Assembly: GCA_000955795.1 (NCBI GenBank)
Contig: JYOB01000007.1
Location: forward strand, 62,001 to 126,000
DNA length: 64,000 nucleotides
Direction of reading: 5' to 3'
Origin: Burkholderiaceae bacterium 26
GTDB taxonomy: Bacteria > Pseudomonadota > Gammaproteobacteria > Burkholderiales > Burkholderiaceae
Shown: positions 54,254-62,468 of the stretch, one piece after another
Numbering within the stretch: position 1 is the stretch's first letter
Layout: every line of letters begins with the position of its first letter
Position numbers and translations under genes: made by a program
The notes under the pieces: generated by a model
Database searches by the model: none
Seen by the model: only the letters and a program-made list of their open reading frames with translations
Told to the model about the DNA's origin: nothing

Positions 54254-55579
54254 ATGTCCCAGCCGTTGCGCCTCATCGAGAGCGCCTCCTCCCTTCCAGC
54301 GCAAGCCGACGTCGTCGTGATTGGCGGCGGCATCATCGGCGTCTTTGCTGCCTACTACCTGGCCAGACGCGGCGTTTCGGTGGCCGTGGTCGAAAAGGGC
54401 CGCATCGGGGCCGAACAGTCGAGCCGAAATTGGGGCTGGTGCCGACAGCAAAACCGCGATGCGCGTGAACTGCCGATGGCCACCCGAAGCCTCGAGCTAT
54501 GGGAGCGGTTTGCCGCAGACACGGGGGAAGACACAGGTTTCCGCCGGTGCGGCTTGCTCTACCTCAGCAACGACGAAGACGAACTTGCTCGCTGGACGAA
54601 GTGGCGCGATTTCGCGAGAACGGCCGGCGTGACCACACACATGCTGAGCAGCCGTGATGCCTCCGAGCGTGGCCGCCTCACCGGTCGCACGTGGAAGGGC
54701 GGCGTGTTCTCACCGAGCGACGGCACGGCGGACCCCGCCAAGGCGGCGCCGTCCGTGGCGGCTGCGCTCATGAAGCTCGGCGGCACCGTGCACCAGAACT
54801 GCGCCGCACGGGGCATTGAAGTCGAGGGCGGTCGCGTGAGCGGCGTCGTCACCGAAGCCGGAACCATCAAGACCCGCACCGTGGTATTTGCAGGCGGTGC
54901 CTGGGCCTCGTCGTTCTGTCGCCAATTGGGCGTTCGTTTTCCGCAGGCGACCGTTCGCCAATCCATCGTGCGTGTCACGGGGGTGACCGAGCCAGTGCCT
55001 GACGCCTTGCACACCGCACGTGTGTCCATCACGCGCCGCAGCGATGGCAGCTACAACCTTGCCATCAGCGGGCGCGGACGCGTGGACCCGACCGCACAGC
55101 TGCTGCGCTTCGCGCCGCAGTTTCTGCCGATGTTCGCGAAGCGCTGGCGCAACGTGTTCCCCGGCGGGTTGGAAGGCATTCGCGCGGGCCACGAAACACT
55201 TGCTCGGTGGCGGCTCGATGCACCCACGCCCATGGAGCGCATGCGCATACTCGATCCACGGCCGGATGCGGCGGCTGTCAGGCAAACCTATGACCGCGCC
55301 GTCGAACTGCTGCCGGTGCTGGGTCAAGCGGGCATCGCCAACGCCTGGGCCGGTTTCGTGGACAACACGCCGGACGGCGTGCCCGGCATCGGAGAAGTGC
55401 CGGAGATTCCCGGATTCATCCTGGCCGCGGGCTTCTCAGGCCACGGGTTCGGCATCGGCCCCGGCGCCGGCCATCTGATCGCCGATCTGGTGACGGGTGA
55501 AAAACCGATCTTCGACCCTGCTCCCTACAACCCGGCGCGCTTCAAGCACTCGGCCTGGGGCAAGGTGGCGGATTTCTAA
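54254..55579 (+). CDS. DAO-family FAD oxidoreductase (DadA-like)
   Basis: A 441-residue flavoprotein. VVVIGGGIIGVFAAYYLARRGVSVAVVEKG is at about residues 20-49 (FAD site, region only), and EQSSRNWGWCRQQNRD follows. The C-terminus has ILAAGFSGHGFGIGPGAG, typical of DAO enzymes. It probably oxidises the C-N bond of an amino acid or secondary amine. GAGGAAA lies upstream of ATG 54254. It is a distant relative of the PuuB-like enzyme at 45521-46819, so this region carries two such oxidases. Confidence 0.85.
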   Translation: MSQPLRLIESASSLPAQADVVVIGGGIIGVFAAYYLARRGVSVAVVEKGRIGAEQSSRNWGWCRQQNRDARELPMATRSLELWERFAADTGEDTGFRRCGLLYLSNDEDELARWTKWRDFARTAGVTTHMLSSRDASERGRLTGRTWKGGVFSPSDGTADPAKAAPSVAAALMKLGGTVHQNCAARGIEVEGGRVSGVVTEAGTIKTRTVVFAGGAWASSFCRQLGVRFPQATVRQSIVRVTGVTEPVPDALHTARVSITRRSDGSYNLAISGRGRVDPTAQLLRFAPQFLPMFAKRWRNVFPGGLEGIRAGHETLARWRLDAPTPMERMRILDPRPDAAAVRQTYDRAVELLPVLGQAGIANAWAGFVDNTPDGVPGIGEVPEIPGFILAAGFSGHGFGIGPGAGHLIADLVTGEKPIFDPAPYNPARFKHSAWGKVADF

Positions 55580-55608
55580 GGCTGCAATACCGGGAGCGTG
55601 ACACGCAT

Positions 55609-55642
55609 GGCCGCGGTTCAAGAAGCAGATGGAACCGCGGCC
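55609..55642. terminator. Strong hairpin between convergent genes
   Basis: GGCCGCGGTTC and GAACCGCGGCC form a perfect 11-bp stem with a 12-base loop. It overlaps the last codons of the leftward amidohydrolase gene and follows the rightward oxidoreductase. No U-tract accompanies it, so it may block RNA decay or transcription only partly. Confidence 0.45.
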
Positions 55643-56811
55643 AACGCGCGGCGGGCAACTTCGCAGAACCAGCGCACGCCCAGCGGCAGCGCGTCGTCGT
55701 TGAAGTCGTAGCACGGGTGGTGCAGCGGGTATTCGCCATCGGGGCCGGCATCCGCACGGCCTTGACCGAGCCAGAGATAGGCGCCGGGCTTGCGCTGCAG
55801 CATGAACGCGAAGTCTTCGGAGGTGAATGCAGCGTGTGGCGCCTCTGCAGCCTCCAGGCCGATCGCCTGCGCCGCGTCCAACGCGAGCATCGATTCGGCT
55901 GGCGTGTTGATGGTGGCCGGATAATAGCGGCGGTAATCCACCGCCACCTGCGTGCCGCTGCCCAGCGCGATGCCATTGGCCGTGTCGCGCAGTGCCGCCT
56001 CGATGCGATCCTGCGATACAGCATCAAAGCTGCGCACGGTGCCGGTGATGCGTACTTCGGGCGGCAGCACGTTATGGCTGTGACCGCCTTCGATGCGCGT
56101 GACGGACAACACCGCCGATTCGCTCGGATCAATGCGGCGCGACACGATGGTGTGCAGTTGCGCCACAAGCTGGCTGGCGGCGAGGATGGCGTCCGGCGTG
56201 TGGTGCGGTTGGGCCGCATGCCCGCCACGCCCGCGCACGGTGATATCGAACCGATCTGCCGCCGCCATGATCGGGCCCGGCCGCGTCTGCGCATGTCCGA
56301 GCGGCAGATCCGGCCAGTTGTGCAGCGCATAGACGGCATCGCATGGAAAACGCTCGAACAGGCCATCTTCAATCATCCGGCGCGCACCGGCCTGGCCCTC
56401 TTCGGCAGGCTGGAAGATGAAGTGGACGGTGCCGTCGACGCCCGTGCGCGCAAGCTGGCGCGCCGCGCCAATCAGCATGCTGGTGTGCCCATCATGCCCG
56501 CAGCCGTGATGCTTGCCCTGTGAGCGGCTCGCGTGCGGTGATCGGCCCAGTTCCACCATCGGCAGCGCATCCATGTCGGCGCGCAGCGCGACACTGCGGG
56601 TGCCGCGCCCGCCGCGCAGCGTGCCGACCACGCCGGTACCGCCAATGCCCTCTTCCACCGCCAGACCCAACACCCGCAGCGACTGCGCGACGATGCCTGC
56701 CGTCCGATGTTCTTCGTAGGCGAGTTCCGGATTCGCATGCAGGTCGCGGCGCAGTGCCACGAGGTCTGGCAGCAGATCGGCGACCGGTTCCGCAATGGCG
56801 TCGCGCTTCAC
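55618..56811 (-). CDS. M20-family amidohydrolase/deacylase
   Basis: A 397-residue metal-dependent hydrolase of the M20D group (hippurate hydrolase, N-acyl amino acid amidohydrolase). The metal-binding HGCGHDGHTSML, EEGQAGARRMI and a C-terminal HAAFTSEDFAFM are present. It removes an acyl group from an N-acylated amino acid or amine. The start overlaps the upstream HAD gene by four bases, so the two are coupled. It complements the GNAT protein in the same region: one acylates, one deacylates, if substrates match. That link is inference. Confidence 0.88.
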   Translation of the reverse strand: MKRDAIAEPVADLLPDLVALRRDLHANPELAYEEHRTAGIVAQSLRVLGLAVEEGIGGTGVVGTLRGGRGTRSVALRADMDALPMVELGRSPHASRSQGKHHGCGHDGHTSMLIGAARQLARTGVDGTVHFIFQPAEEGQAGARRMIEDGLFERFPCDAVYALHNWPDLPLGHAQTRPGPIMAAADRFDITVRGRGGHAAQPHHTPDAILAASQLVAQLHTIVSRRIDPSESAVLSVTRIEGGHSHNVLPPEVRITGTVRSFDAVSQDRIEAALRDTANGIALGSGTQVAVDYRRYYPATINTPAESMLALDAAQAIGLEAAEAPHAAFTSEDFAFMLQRKPGAYLWLGQGRADAGPDGEYPLHHPCYDFNDDALPLGVRWFCEVARRALAAVPSAS

Positions 56812-57506
56812 TCGCCGGCCTCGACCGCGTCGGCCAGCTGGGCCAGCGTATGGAAGTGGTAATCGGGCACGGTGTGCTCCGACTCGATGGTTCCGCCCGA
56901 GTCCTTCATGCCGTGTCGGCGTTCGATCCAGCAGGTGGTGATGCCCAGGCGTTTGGAGATACCGATGTCGTGGTACTGGCTCTGCGCCACGTGCAGGTTG
57001 TCGGCTTGCTTGAAGCCCCAGGCGCCTTCATAGCGGCCGCGTGCATAGGCAAAATACTGCGCATCGGGCTTCTCGCAGAGGGCATCGTCGCAGCTGAGCA
57101 GCAGGTCGAACGGTGCGCCCAGCGTCCGCTGGAAATGTTCGAGCGCCCACGACTGCGCGTTGGTCATGGTGACGAGCTTGAAGCGCTTGCTCAATCGCTG
57201 CAGCGCCTCCACCGAGTCGGGAAACGCAGGCCATTCGGCCACCGAATCGCGAAAACCTTGCGCCAGCGCGTCGCTATTGGGCAGGCCAAGCTGTTGCGCC
57301 ACGATGTGCCAGCACGGCACGAGATCGTCGGGATACCACTCGGTCTGGCCGCGTTTGCGCGCTGCCCGATACGCGCCCAGAAAATCCTCGTCGGTGACCC
57401 TGCTGTCGGGCACCGCACGACGCAGGTAGGCAAGCATGCCCCCCTCGAAGTCGATCAACGTTCCGACGACATCGAAAGTGAGCACTTTGAAATCCCGAAG
57501 GGCCAT
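56808..57506 (-). CDS. Type II HAD hydrolase, second copy
   Basis: A 232-residue HAD protein. Motif I is TFDVVGTL, motif II MTNAQ, motif III EKPDAQYF and motif IV HDIGISKRLG. The tyrosine of DxYGT found in the first copy is valine here. AGGAG precedes the ATG at 57506; a 19-residue extension is unlikely. It is coupled to the M20 gene by four bases. The two HAD proteins in this region share fold and class but not close sequence. Confidence 0.82.
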   Translation of the reverse strand: MALRDFKVLTFDVVGTLIDFEGGMLAYLRRAVPDSRVTDEDFLGAYRAARKRGQTEWYPDDLVPCWHIVAQQLGLPNSDALAQGFRDSVAEWPAFPDSVEALQRLSKRFKLVTMTNAQSWALEHFQRTLGAPFDLLLSCDDALCEKPDAQYFAYARGRYEGAWGFKQADNLHVAQSQYHDIGISKRLGITTCWIERRHGMKDSGGTIESEHTVPDYHFHTLAQLADAVEAGE

Positions 57507-57818
57507 GACAACGCTCCTGAATGGTTGGACGCCAGAATGAATCCAAGGGTGGCGACAAGCCACCTTGCATGGCGTCTAGCTTAGGAGCAGCGGCGCCAAC
57601 GATGATGCCGATCGCGCGCCGCGGCACGGCAGCGAATTGCGTATTTGCCAACTTGGCGCGCAGATCGTTTGGTGGGCTGGCCTGGGGCGCTGATACCCGC
57701 ATCGTGCCTGGTGGTTACCTCCAGGTGCGTACTTGTTGCCGCGTCGTCCCATCCCTACTCTGGCCGCATCGCAACGCATCTGCTTGCCAACCGGACAACG
57801 AACATTCCTGGAGGCTTC
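57507..57818. other. Divergent intergenic region
   Basis: These 312 bases lie between the leftward HAD gene and the rightward SMR exporter gene. A short inverted repeat (CCTGG...CCAGG) lies near 57708-57726. I looked for a guanidine riboswitch, as often found before SugE-type exporters, and did not recognise the conserved loops of the ykkC or mini-ykkC classes by eye. Confidence 0.4.
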
Positions 57819-58148
57819 ATGCTTCAAACCGCTTGGCTCTGGCTGCTGGCAGCCGGCGCTGTGGAGATCGCCATGGCGATCTCGCTCAAGTTTGCGCAGG
57901 GGTGGACGCGCCCCATCCCCAGCGCGCTTGGCATCGTGACGGCGCTCGCCAGCGTCTTCCTGCTCACGCATGCCATGCGCGGCCTGCCCGCCGGCACGGC
58001 CTACGCCATCTGGACGGGCATCGGCTCCGTGGGGGTAACCGTGCTCGGCATCGTGCTGTTTGGCGAGAGCATGCAGCCCGCGCGCCTGGCCTGCATCGGG
58101 CTGGTGATTGCCGGCACCGTCGGCCTCAATTTCTTCAACGCAGCCTAA
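57819..58148 (+). CDS. SMR-family exporter, SugE/Gdx-like
   Basis: A 109-residue inner-membrane protein with four helices. The essential glutamate lies in the first helix (AVEIAMAI). LPAGTAYAIWTGIGSVG and GESMQPARL are closer to SugE/Gdx guanidinium exporters than to EmrE, whose corresponding motif is AYAIWSGVG. Gdx proteins exchange guanidinium for protons as antiparallel dimers. GGAGG precedes the ATG at 57819. It is 20 bases upstream of azoR, so the two may be one transcript. Confidence 0.87.
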   Translation: MLQTAWLWLLAAGAVEIAMAISLKFAQGWTRPIPSALGIVTALASVFLLTHAMRGLPAGTAYAIWTGIGSVGVTVLGIVLFGESMQPARLACIGLVIAGTVGLNFFNAA

Positions 58149-58168
58149 GACCGCATCAGGAGCCCGTC

Positions 58169-58813
58169 ATGACCCGTCTGTTCTATATCGAAGCCTCTCC
58201 CATGAAAACGCTGTCCCACTCCATCGACGTGGCAAAGCAGTTTCTCGACGCCTACCGCACCGCGCACCCAGGCCATGAGATGGACACGATCGACTTGTGG
58301 AGTAAGGACGTCGACCTGCCTGAATTCGACGCCGACATGATCGGCGCCAAGTTTGCGGTTCTGCGCACCCAGAACGCCACGCCGGAACAGCGTGCGCAAT
58401 GGCAGCGCGCGGTGGCGCTGTCGCAACGCTTCAATGCGGCAGACCACTATCTCTTCTCTGTGCCGATGTGGAATTTTGGGGTGCCCTATCGGCTCAAGCA
58501 CTTCATTGATGTGGTGACCCTGCCGGGGCAGAACTGGAACTGGTCGCCGGCCACCGGCTATCAGGCGCTGCTCTCGGGCAAGAAGGCGGCCCTCATCTAC
58601 GCCAGCGCCGGTGCGTACGCTGCGCACACTGAAGGCGCAAGCGAATCGCCGGACGATTTCCAGAAACCTTATCTGCGCCGCTGGCTGCGCTTCCTGGGCA
58701 TTGAAGACGTGACCGAGATCAGCGCAGCACCCACGCTCACCACGCCCGACGTGCTGGCGACCGCCAAGGCAGATGCCAAAGCACGCGCCGCCGCACTGGC
58801 ATCCGTCTTCTGA
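58169..58813 (+). CDS. azoR: FMN-dependent NADH-azoreductase AzoR-like
   Basis: A 214-residue flavodoxin-fold reductase. The N-terminus (LFYIEASPM) holds the FMN phosphate loop. VPMWNFGVPYRLKHFIDVV is the conserved flavin-binding block (about residues 98-116). It reduces quinones and azo compounds with NADH, and probably limits quinone stress. AGGAG lies upstream of ATG 58169. It is followed by the Rrf2 regulator, whose upstream operator may lie in the azoR 3' region. Confidence 0.9.
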   Translation: MTRLFYIEASPMKTLSHSIDVAKQFLDAYRTAHPGHEMDTIDLWSKDVDLPEFDADMIGAKFAVLRTQNATPEQRAQWQRAVALSQRFNAADHYLFSVPMWNFGVPYRLKHFIDVVTLPGQNWNWSPATGYQALLSGKKAALIYASAGAYAAHTEGASESPDDFQKPYLRRWLRFLGIEDVTEISAAPTLTTPDVLATAKADAKARAAALASVF

Positions 58814-58847
58814 AGTGCTCACCTGCCAACGGGGTTGACCGCGCCTC

Positions 58848-58874
58848 AAAGTGTATCTACCATGGTTACACTTT
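58848..58874. promoter_or_regulatory. 27-bp palindrome upstream of Rrf2 gene, likely autoregulatory operator
   Basis: Outer arms AAAGTGTA and TACACTTT are perfect inverted repeats around 11 bases. The core is TGTA-N11-TACA (58852-58870). It ends 13 bases before the Rrf2 start codon, where a bound repressor would block the gene. The same core and overall length recur at 59359-59385. Confidence 0.7.
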
Positions 58875-58887
58875 TGCGTTCACCACC

Positions 58888-59325
58888 ATGTCTACCAGCA
58901 GCCGCTTCGCCGTCGCCGTGCATATCCTCACCCTGCTTGCCAGCGCAGAGGGGCCGGTGCCGTCGTCGCTGATCGCGGGCAGCGTGGGAACCAACCCAGC
59001 GCTCATTCGGCGTCTGGTGGCGCAACTGGCCGACGCCGGTTTCGTGACCTCGCAGATGGGCGCGACGGGCGGCGCCACGCTGGCACGGCCGGCAGACCGC
59101 ATCACGCTGCTGGACGTCTTTCGTGTGGTGGAATCGCCGGTGCTGATTGCACTGCCGCCCAATGCACCCAACCCAGCGTGCGAGGTCGGCCGCGAGATCA
59201 CCGGCGTGCTCGAACGTGTGACGGAACGCGCGCAAGCCGCGCTGGAAGCCGAGCTTGCCGCGCAAACCATCGCCAGCATCCTCAACGAGGTGGGACACGC
59301 ACAACGCCGCCGCCGTCGAGCCTAG
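58888..59325 (+). CDS. Rrf2-family transcriptional regulator (YwnA-like)
   Basis: A 145-residue winged-helix regulator. The N-terminal region (SRFAVAVHILTLLA), then the recognition helix part (NPALIRRLVAQLADAGFV) and the wing (GATGGATLARP), are typical of Rrf2. It has a single cysteine, near residue 98, so it cannot bind an Fe-S cluster with three Cys like IscR or NsrR. It resembles the cluster-free YwnA type. Palindromes on both sides of the gene suggest autoregulation and control of the next gene, an NAD(P)-binding protein, as in the ywnA-ywnB neighbourhood of Bacillus subtilis. The effector is unknown. Confidence 0.87.
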   Translation: MSTSSRFAVAVHILTLLASAEGPVPSSLIAGSVGTNPALIRRLVAQLADAGFVTSQMGATGGATLARPADRITLLDVFRVVESPVLIALPPNAPNPACEVGREITGVLERVTERAQAALEAELAAQTIASILNEVGHAQRRRRRA

Positions 59326-59358
59326 CTAGGCCGCCACGTCGGCCTATTTTTTTACCCC

Positions 59359-59385
59359 TATATGTAACTGCATTAATTACATATA
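59359..59385. promoter_or_regulatory. 27-bp palindrome upstream of NAD(P)-binding protein gene, likely Rrf2 operator
   Basis: Outer arms TATATGTAA and TTACATATA flank nine bases. The core is TGTA-N11-TACA (59363-59381), identical in spacing to the site at 58848-58874. It lies 40 bases before the next start codon, within a short AT-rich promoter region. Confidence 0.7.
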
Positions 59386-59424
59386 ACGTTTCAACCGCTC
59401 AAACCATTCCATAAGGAGTTGACT

Positions 59425-60036
59425 ATGAAGATCGCAATCATTGGCGCCACGGGGCGCGTGGGCACCCGCCTGATCGACGAAGCACTGCGCCGCGGTCACG
59501 AGGTGACCGCCATTGCGCGCACGGCATCCAAGCTGCCCGCACGTGCCGGCCTGACCGCCAAGGATGTAGATGTCGCCGACCAAGCTGGCCTCGTGGCCGC
59601 ACTCGCGGGCAACGATGTGGCCTACAGCACGGTGCGCTTTCTGCAGGCAAGCGCCGACCAGATCGTTGGTGCGGTGAAGAAGGCGGCCGTGCCGCGCCTG
59701 CTGGTGGTGGGTGGCGCCGGCAGCCTGGAAGTGGCCCCGGGCGTGGCGCTGATCGACACGCCGCAGTTCCCCAAGGAGTACTTTGACGAAGCCTCGGCCG
59801 GCCGCGATTTCCTTAATGCGCTGCGCAAGGAAACCGAGCTGAACTGGACGTTCGTGTCGCCGTCGGCCATCTTCGAGCCGGGCGAGCGCACTGGGCACTT
59901 CCGCGTCGGCAAAGACTCGCTGCTCGTGGATGCCAACGGCAAGCCGTGGATTTCGATGGAAGACTACGCGATCGCCTTCCTCGATGAAACGGAAAAGCCG
60001 GCGCACCCGCGCCAGCGCTTCACGGTCGGCTATTGA
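59425..60036 (+). CDS. NAD(P)-binding oxidoreductase (YwnB/BVR-B-like)
   Basis: A 203-residue protein of the atypical SDR (NAD(P)H-binding) class. IAIIGATGRVGTRLIDEAL forms the nucleotide-binding loop and IARTASKL follows the second strand. WTFVSPSAIFEPGERTG is typical of flavin reductase/biliverdin reductase-B-like members. AAGGAG lies six bases before ATG 59425. The gene carries its own palindromic operator and is probably repressed by the Rrf2 protein and induced by a redox or electrophile signal. Confidence 0.85.
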   Translation: MKIAIIGATGRVGTRLIDEALRRGHEVTAIARTASKLPARAGLTAKDVDVADQAGLVAALAGNDVAYSTVRFLQASADQIVGAVKKAAVPRLLVVGGAGSLEVAPGVALIDTPQFPKEYFDEASAGRDFLNALRKETELNWTFVSPSAIFEPGERTGHFRVGKDSLLVDANGKPWISMEDYAIAFLDETEKPAHPRQRFTVGY

Positions 60037-60073
60037 TCAGCGGCAGGTGGACGGCAGTGCCGGCGCGCGCCAA

Positions 60074-61561
60074 TCAATGGCTGGGCGTGTCGGCCATGCC
60101 GGGAGGCGCATCATCGGGCTCGATCGGCTCGGGCGCGGAATCCAGCGCCGGCAGGCGGATCACAATCGCGCAGCCTCTGCCGTCCGCATGGGCCAGGCCG
60201 TCTTCGATGGCCACCGAGCCATTCCCCAATTCCACGATACGGCGCACGATCGCCAGGCCCAGGCCACTGCCCTGCGACTGGCTGGTGCGCGGGCGGTAGA
60301 AACGCTCGAATACGCGATCGCGCTCGTCAGGCGGAATACCGGGGCCGGAGTCTTCAATGCGCAGCTCGACCATCGGCACGCCCGCCTGCTCGATGCGCTT
60401 GACGGCCAAGCGCACCTCGCCGCCGTTGGGCGTCTCGCGCACGGCGTTGTCGAGCACGTTTTCCACCAGCGTCGCAGCGTCTTCATGCGAAACCGACACC
60501 CACGCCTGGTTGGCGCCGTCGTACGACAGCGTGATGTTGCGACGCTCTGCGCGCGAGGCCTGCTGGATCACGCCGCTGCGTGCACAGCCCGCCAGGTCGG
60601 ACAACGCGCCCTGCGCAAGCTGCGCCTCCACGCGGCGTGCATCCAGCCGCGCAATGGCGAGCAGCTTGGCGAGCGACTGCGTTGCGCGTGAAATGCCGCG
60701 GTCGAACTCGCGCAGCGCGGTAGAACGGTCGTCTTCGCTATCGGAATGCGACACGACATACGCCTGCGCCTGAATGGCCGCCAACGGCGTACGCAGTTCG
60801 TGCGCGGCATCGGCAAAGAAACGGCGGTCCGCCTCGATGCCGCGACGCACACGCGCGAACAGCCCGTTCAAGGCATCGACCAGCGGTTTCAGCTCGGCGT
60901 GTTCGACGCTTTGCACGGGGTCGAGGTCGGCAGAGTCACGCGCCTCAACCTGGCGCGTGAGCGTGCGCAGCGGCTTGAGGCCCTGGTGCGCGGCCCAACC
61001 GACCATCACCATCAATGCGCTCGCCAGGATGGCCAGCGCCACCGCCACCTCCTGGAAGAGATCGCGAATCGCGCGCTCGTACGCGGTCAGGGGCTGCGCC
61101 ACAGTGGCCGAGATCTTGCCGTCGACGCTGTCGACCGTATAACTGCGCCACGGCTTGCCCTCCAGCATGACCTCGACAACGGTGTCGTGCGTCTTGCCGC
61201 ACGGCATGGTGGGTGCACCCGGGAAGGCGGTGATGACGTGGCCGGCGCGATCGCACAGCACGTAGCGGAATTCGCCCGGCAGGATGTTGGGCAGCGATAG
61301 GCCCAGCTTGATGTCGGTGAGGCGGCGCAGGAATTCTTCGCGGCGCGGCACGTCGTCCATGTTGAGCGTGGTGAGGTCCGCATAGGCCTGCGCCGACATG
61401 CGCAGATCGCTCACCACCTGGCGGCTGTTGGTGCGCGAGATTTCCAGATGCGCGATGACGAGCTGCACCAGCAGCATCAACACCAGCGCGAGCAGGATCA
61501 GCACATACAGGCGGAACGACAGCGAGCGAACCCGCAGGATGGCTGGAACCGCCAGCTTCAT
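60074..61561 (-). CDS. Two-component sensor histidine kinase
   Basis: A 495-residue membrane kinase. Helices at about 14-36 and 165-190 bracket a periplasmic sensor region with an acidic/Cys-containing loop. HAMP is at about 190-240. The H-box DAAHELRTPLAAI contains the phosphorylated histidine near residue 253. The ATPase part has ENVLDNAVRETP, DSGPGIPPDE and GSGLGLAIV. Overall it is like QseC/TctE-type kinases. Its start overlaps the regulator gene by four bases. The signal is unknown. It is divergent from a metal transporter, so a metal signal is possible but not shown. Confidence 0.9.
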   Translation of the reverse strand: MKLAVPAILRVRSLSFRLYVLILLALVLMLLVQLVIAHLEISRTNSRQVVSDLRMSAQAYADLTTLNMDDVPRREEFLRRLTDIKLGLSLPNILPGEFRYVLCDRAGHVITAFPGAPTMPCGKTHDTVVEVMLEGKPWRSYTVDSVDGKISATVAQPLTAYERAIRDLFQEVAVALAILASALMVMVGWAAHQGLKPLRTLTRQVEARDSADLDPVQSVEHAELKPLVDALNGLFARVRRGIEADRRFFADAAHELRTPLAAIQAQAYVVSHSDSEDDRSTALREFDRGISRATQSLAKLLAIARLDARRVEAQLAQGALSDLAGCARSGVIQQASRAERRNITLSYDGANQAWVSVSHEDAATLVENVLDNAVRETPNGGEVRLAVKRIEQAGVPMVELRIEDSGPGIPPDERDRVFERFYRPRTSQSQGSGLGLAIVRRIVELGNGSVAIEDGLAHADGRGCAIVIRLPALDSAPEPIEPDDAPPGMADTPSH

Positions 61562-62235
61562 TGGGCGGCCCCGCGGTTGCCACCGATCATGTAGCCGACA
61601 CCGCGAATGGTCTGGATGGTTTCGTTGCCGAGCTTGCGGCGCAGGTGGTGGATGACGACTTCCAGCGCGTTGGCGCTCACGCTGTCGCCCTCACGGTAGA
61701 GCGCGTCCATGAGCGTTTCGCGCGGCACCCAGCGGTGGGCGCGGCGCACAAGTTCAAGCAGCAGTTGGTATTCGCGTGGCGTCAGCTCGATGACCTGGCC
61801 CTCTTGCGTCACGCGCTTCTGCGAGGGCTCCACCACCAGGTTGCCGACGTTCCACTGGTTGGTGCTCTGCCCCGCATGCCGGCGCAGCACGGCGCGCAGG
61901 CGGGCGATGAGTTCATCCACGGGAAACGGCTTGACGAGAAAGTCGTCCGCGCCGGAATCCAGCCCCTTGAGCCGCTCAGACAGCGCATCGCGCGCGCTGG
62001 CAATGATGACGGGCACGTCGCTGTGCGCGGCTCGCAGTTCTTCCAGGAAGGTATGGCCCTCACCATCGGGCAGCCCGAGATCGAGCACGATGGCTTCGAA
62101 GGTGTTGGTGGTGATCCATTTCTGCGCGTCGACCAGGCGGCGCACCCAGGTCGCGTTGTAGCCGGCCTGACGCAGCGCGCGGGCCAGCGCCGTGCCCAAC
62201 GGCAAATCGTCTTCGATAAGGAGGATGGCGTTCAT
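61558..62235 (-). CDS. OmpR/PhoB-family response regulator
   Basis: A 225-residue regulator with an N-terminal receiver domain (about 1-115) and a winged-helix output domain (about 130-220). The phosphorylated aspartate is in IVLDLGLPDGEG, near residue 51. The acidic pair is EDD near the start, and the KPF motif follows. The output part has LTPREYQLLLELV and ALEVVIHHLRRKLG. The start at 62235 is chosen because the receiver begins immediately; a 65-residue extension is unlike the family. It is coupled to the kinase gene by a four-base overlap. Confidence 0.92.
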   Translation of the reverse strand: MNAILLIEDDLPLGTALARALRQAGYNATWVRRLVDAQKWITTNTFEAIVLDLGLPDGEGHTFLEELRAAHSDVPVIIASARDALSERLKGLDSGADDFLVKPFPVDELIARLRAVLRRHAGQSTNQWNVGNLVVEPSQKRVTQEGQVIELTPREYQLLLELVRRAHRWVPRETLMDALYREGDSVSANALEVVIHHLRRKLGNETIQTIRGVGYMIGGNRGAAQ

Positions 62236-62468
62236 GCGCGGGAATCTCGGCGGCGGTAATGACGGTAAACGGACAACCGGCGCGTGGAAAACAGGCGCCG
62301 GCGAAGCTCGAAATCTACCGCAACGGACTGAGCTTTGCCTTAAATGTGTGGAGACACGTGACGAGAAAGTCGCCCCACCAACACATATCGGACGCGGTTT
62401 CAGACGTGCGGCGTGGCGTTTAGCTATCATTCCGAAATTCCGATTGTATTTTCCTTAGCAACACGCGC
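62236..62468. promoter_or_regulatory. Divergent promoter region, two-component system / Nramp transporter
   Basis: These 233 bases should hold both promoters. The last 50 bases before the transporter start are AT-richer. No clear -35/-10 pair, MntR box or Fur box could be assigned by eye. Confidence 0.4.
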
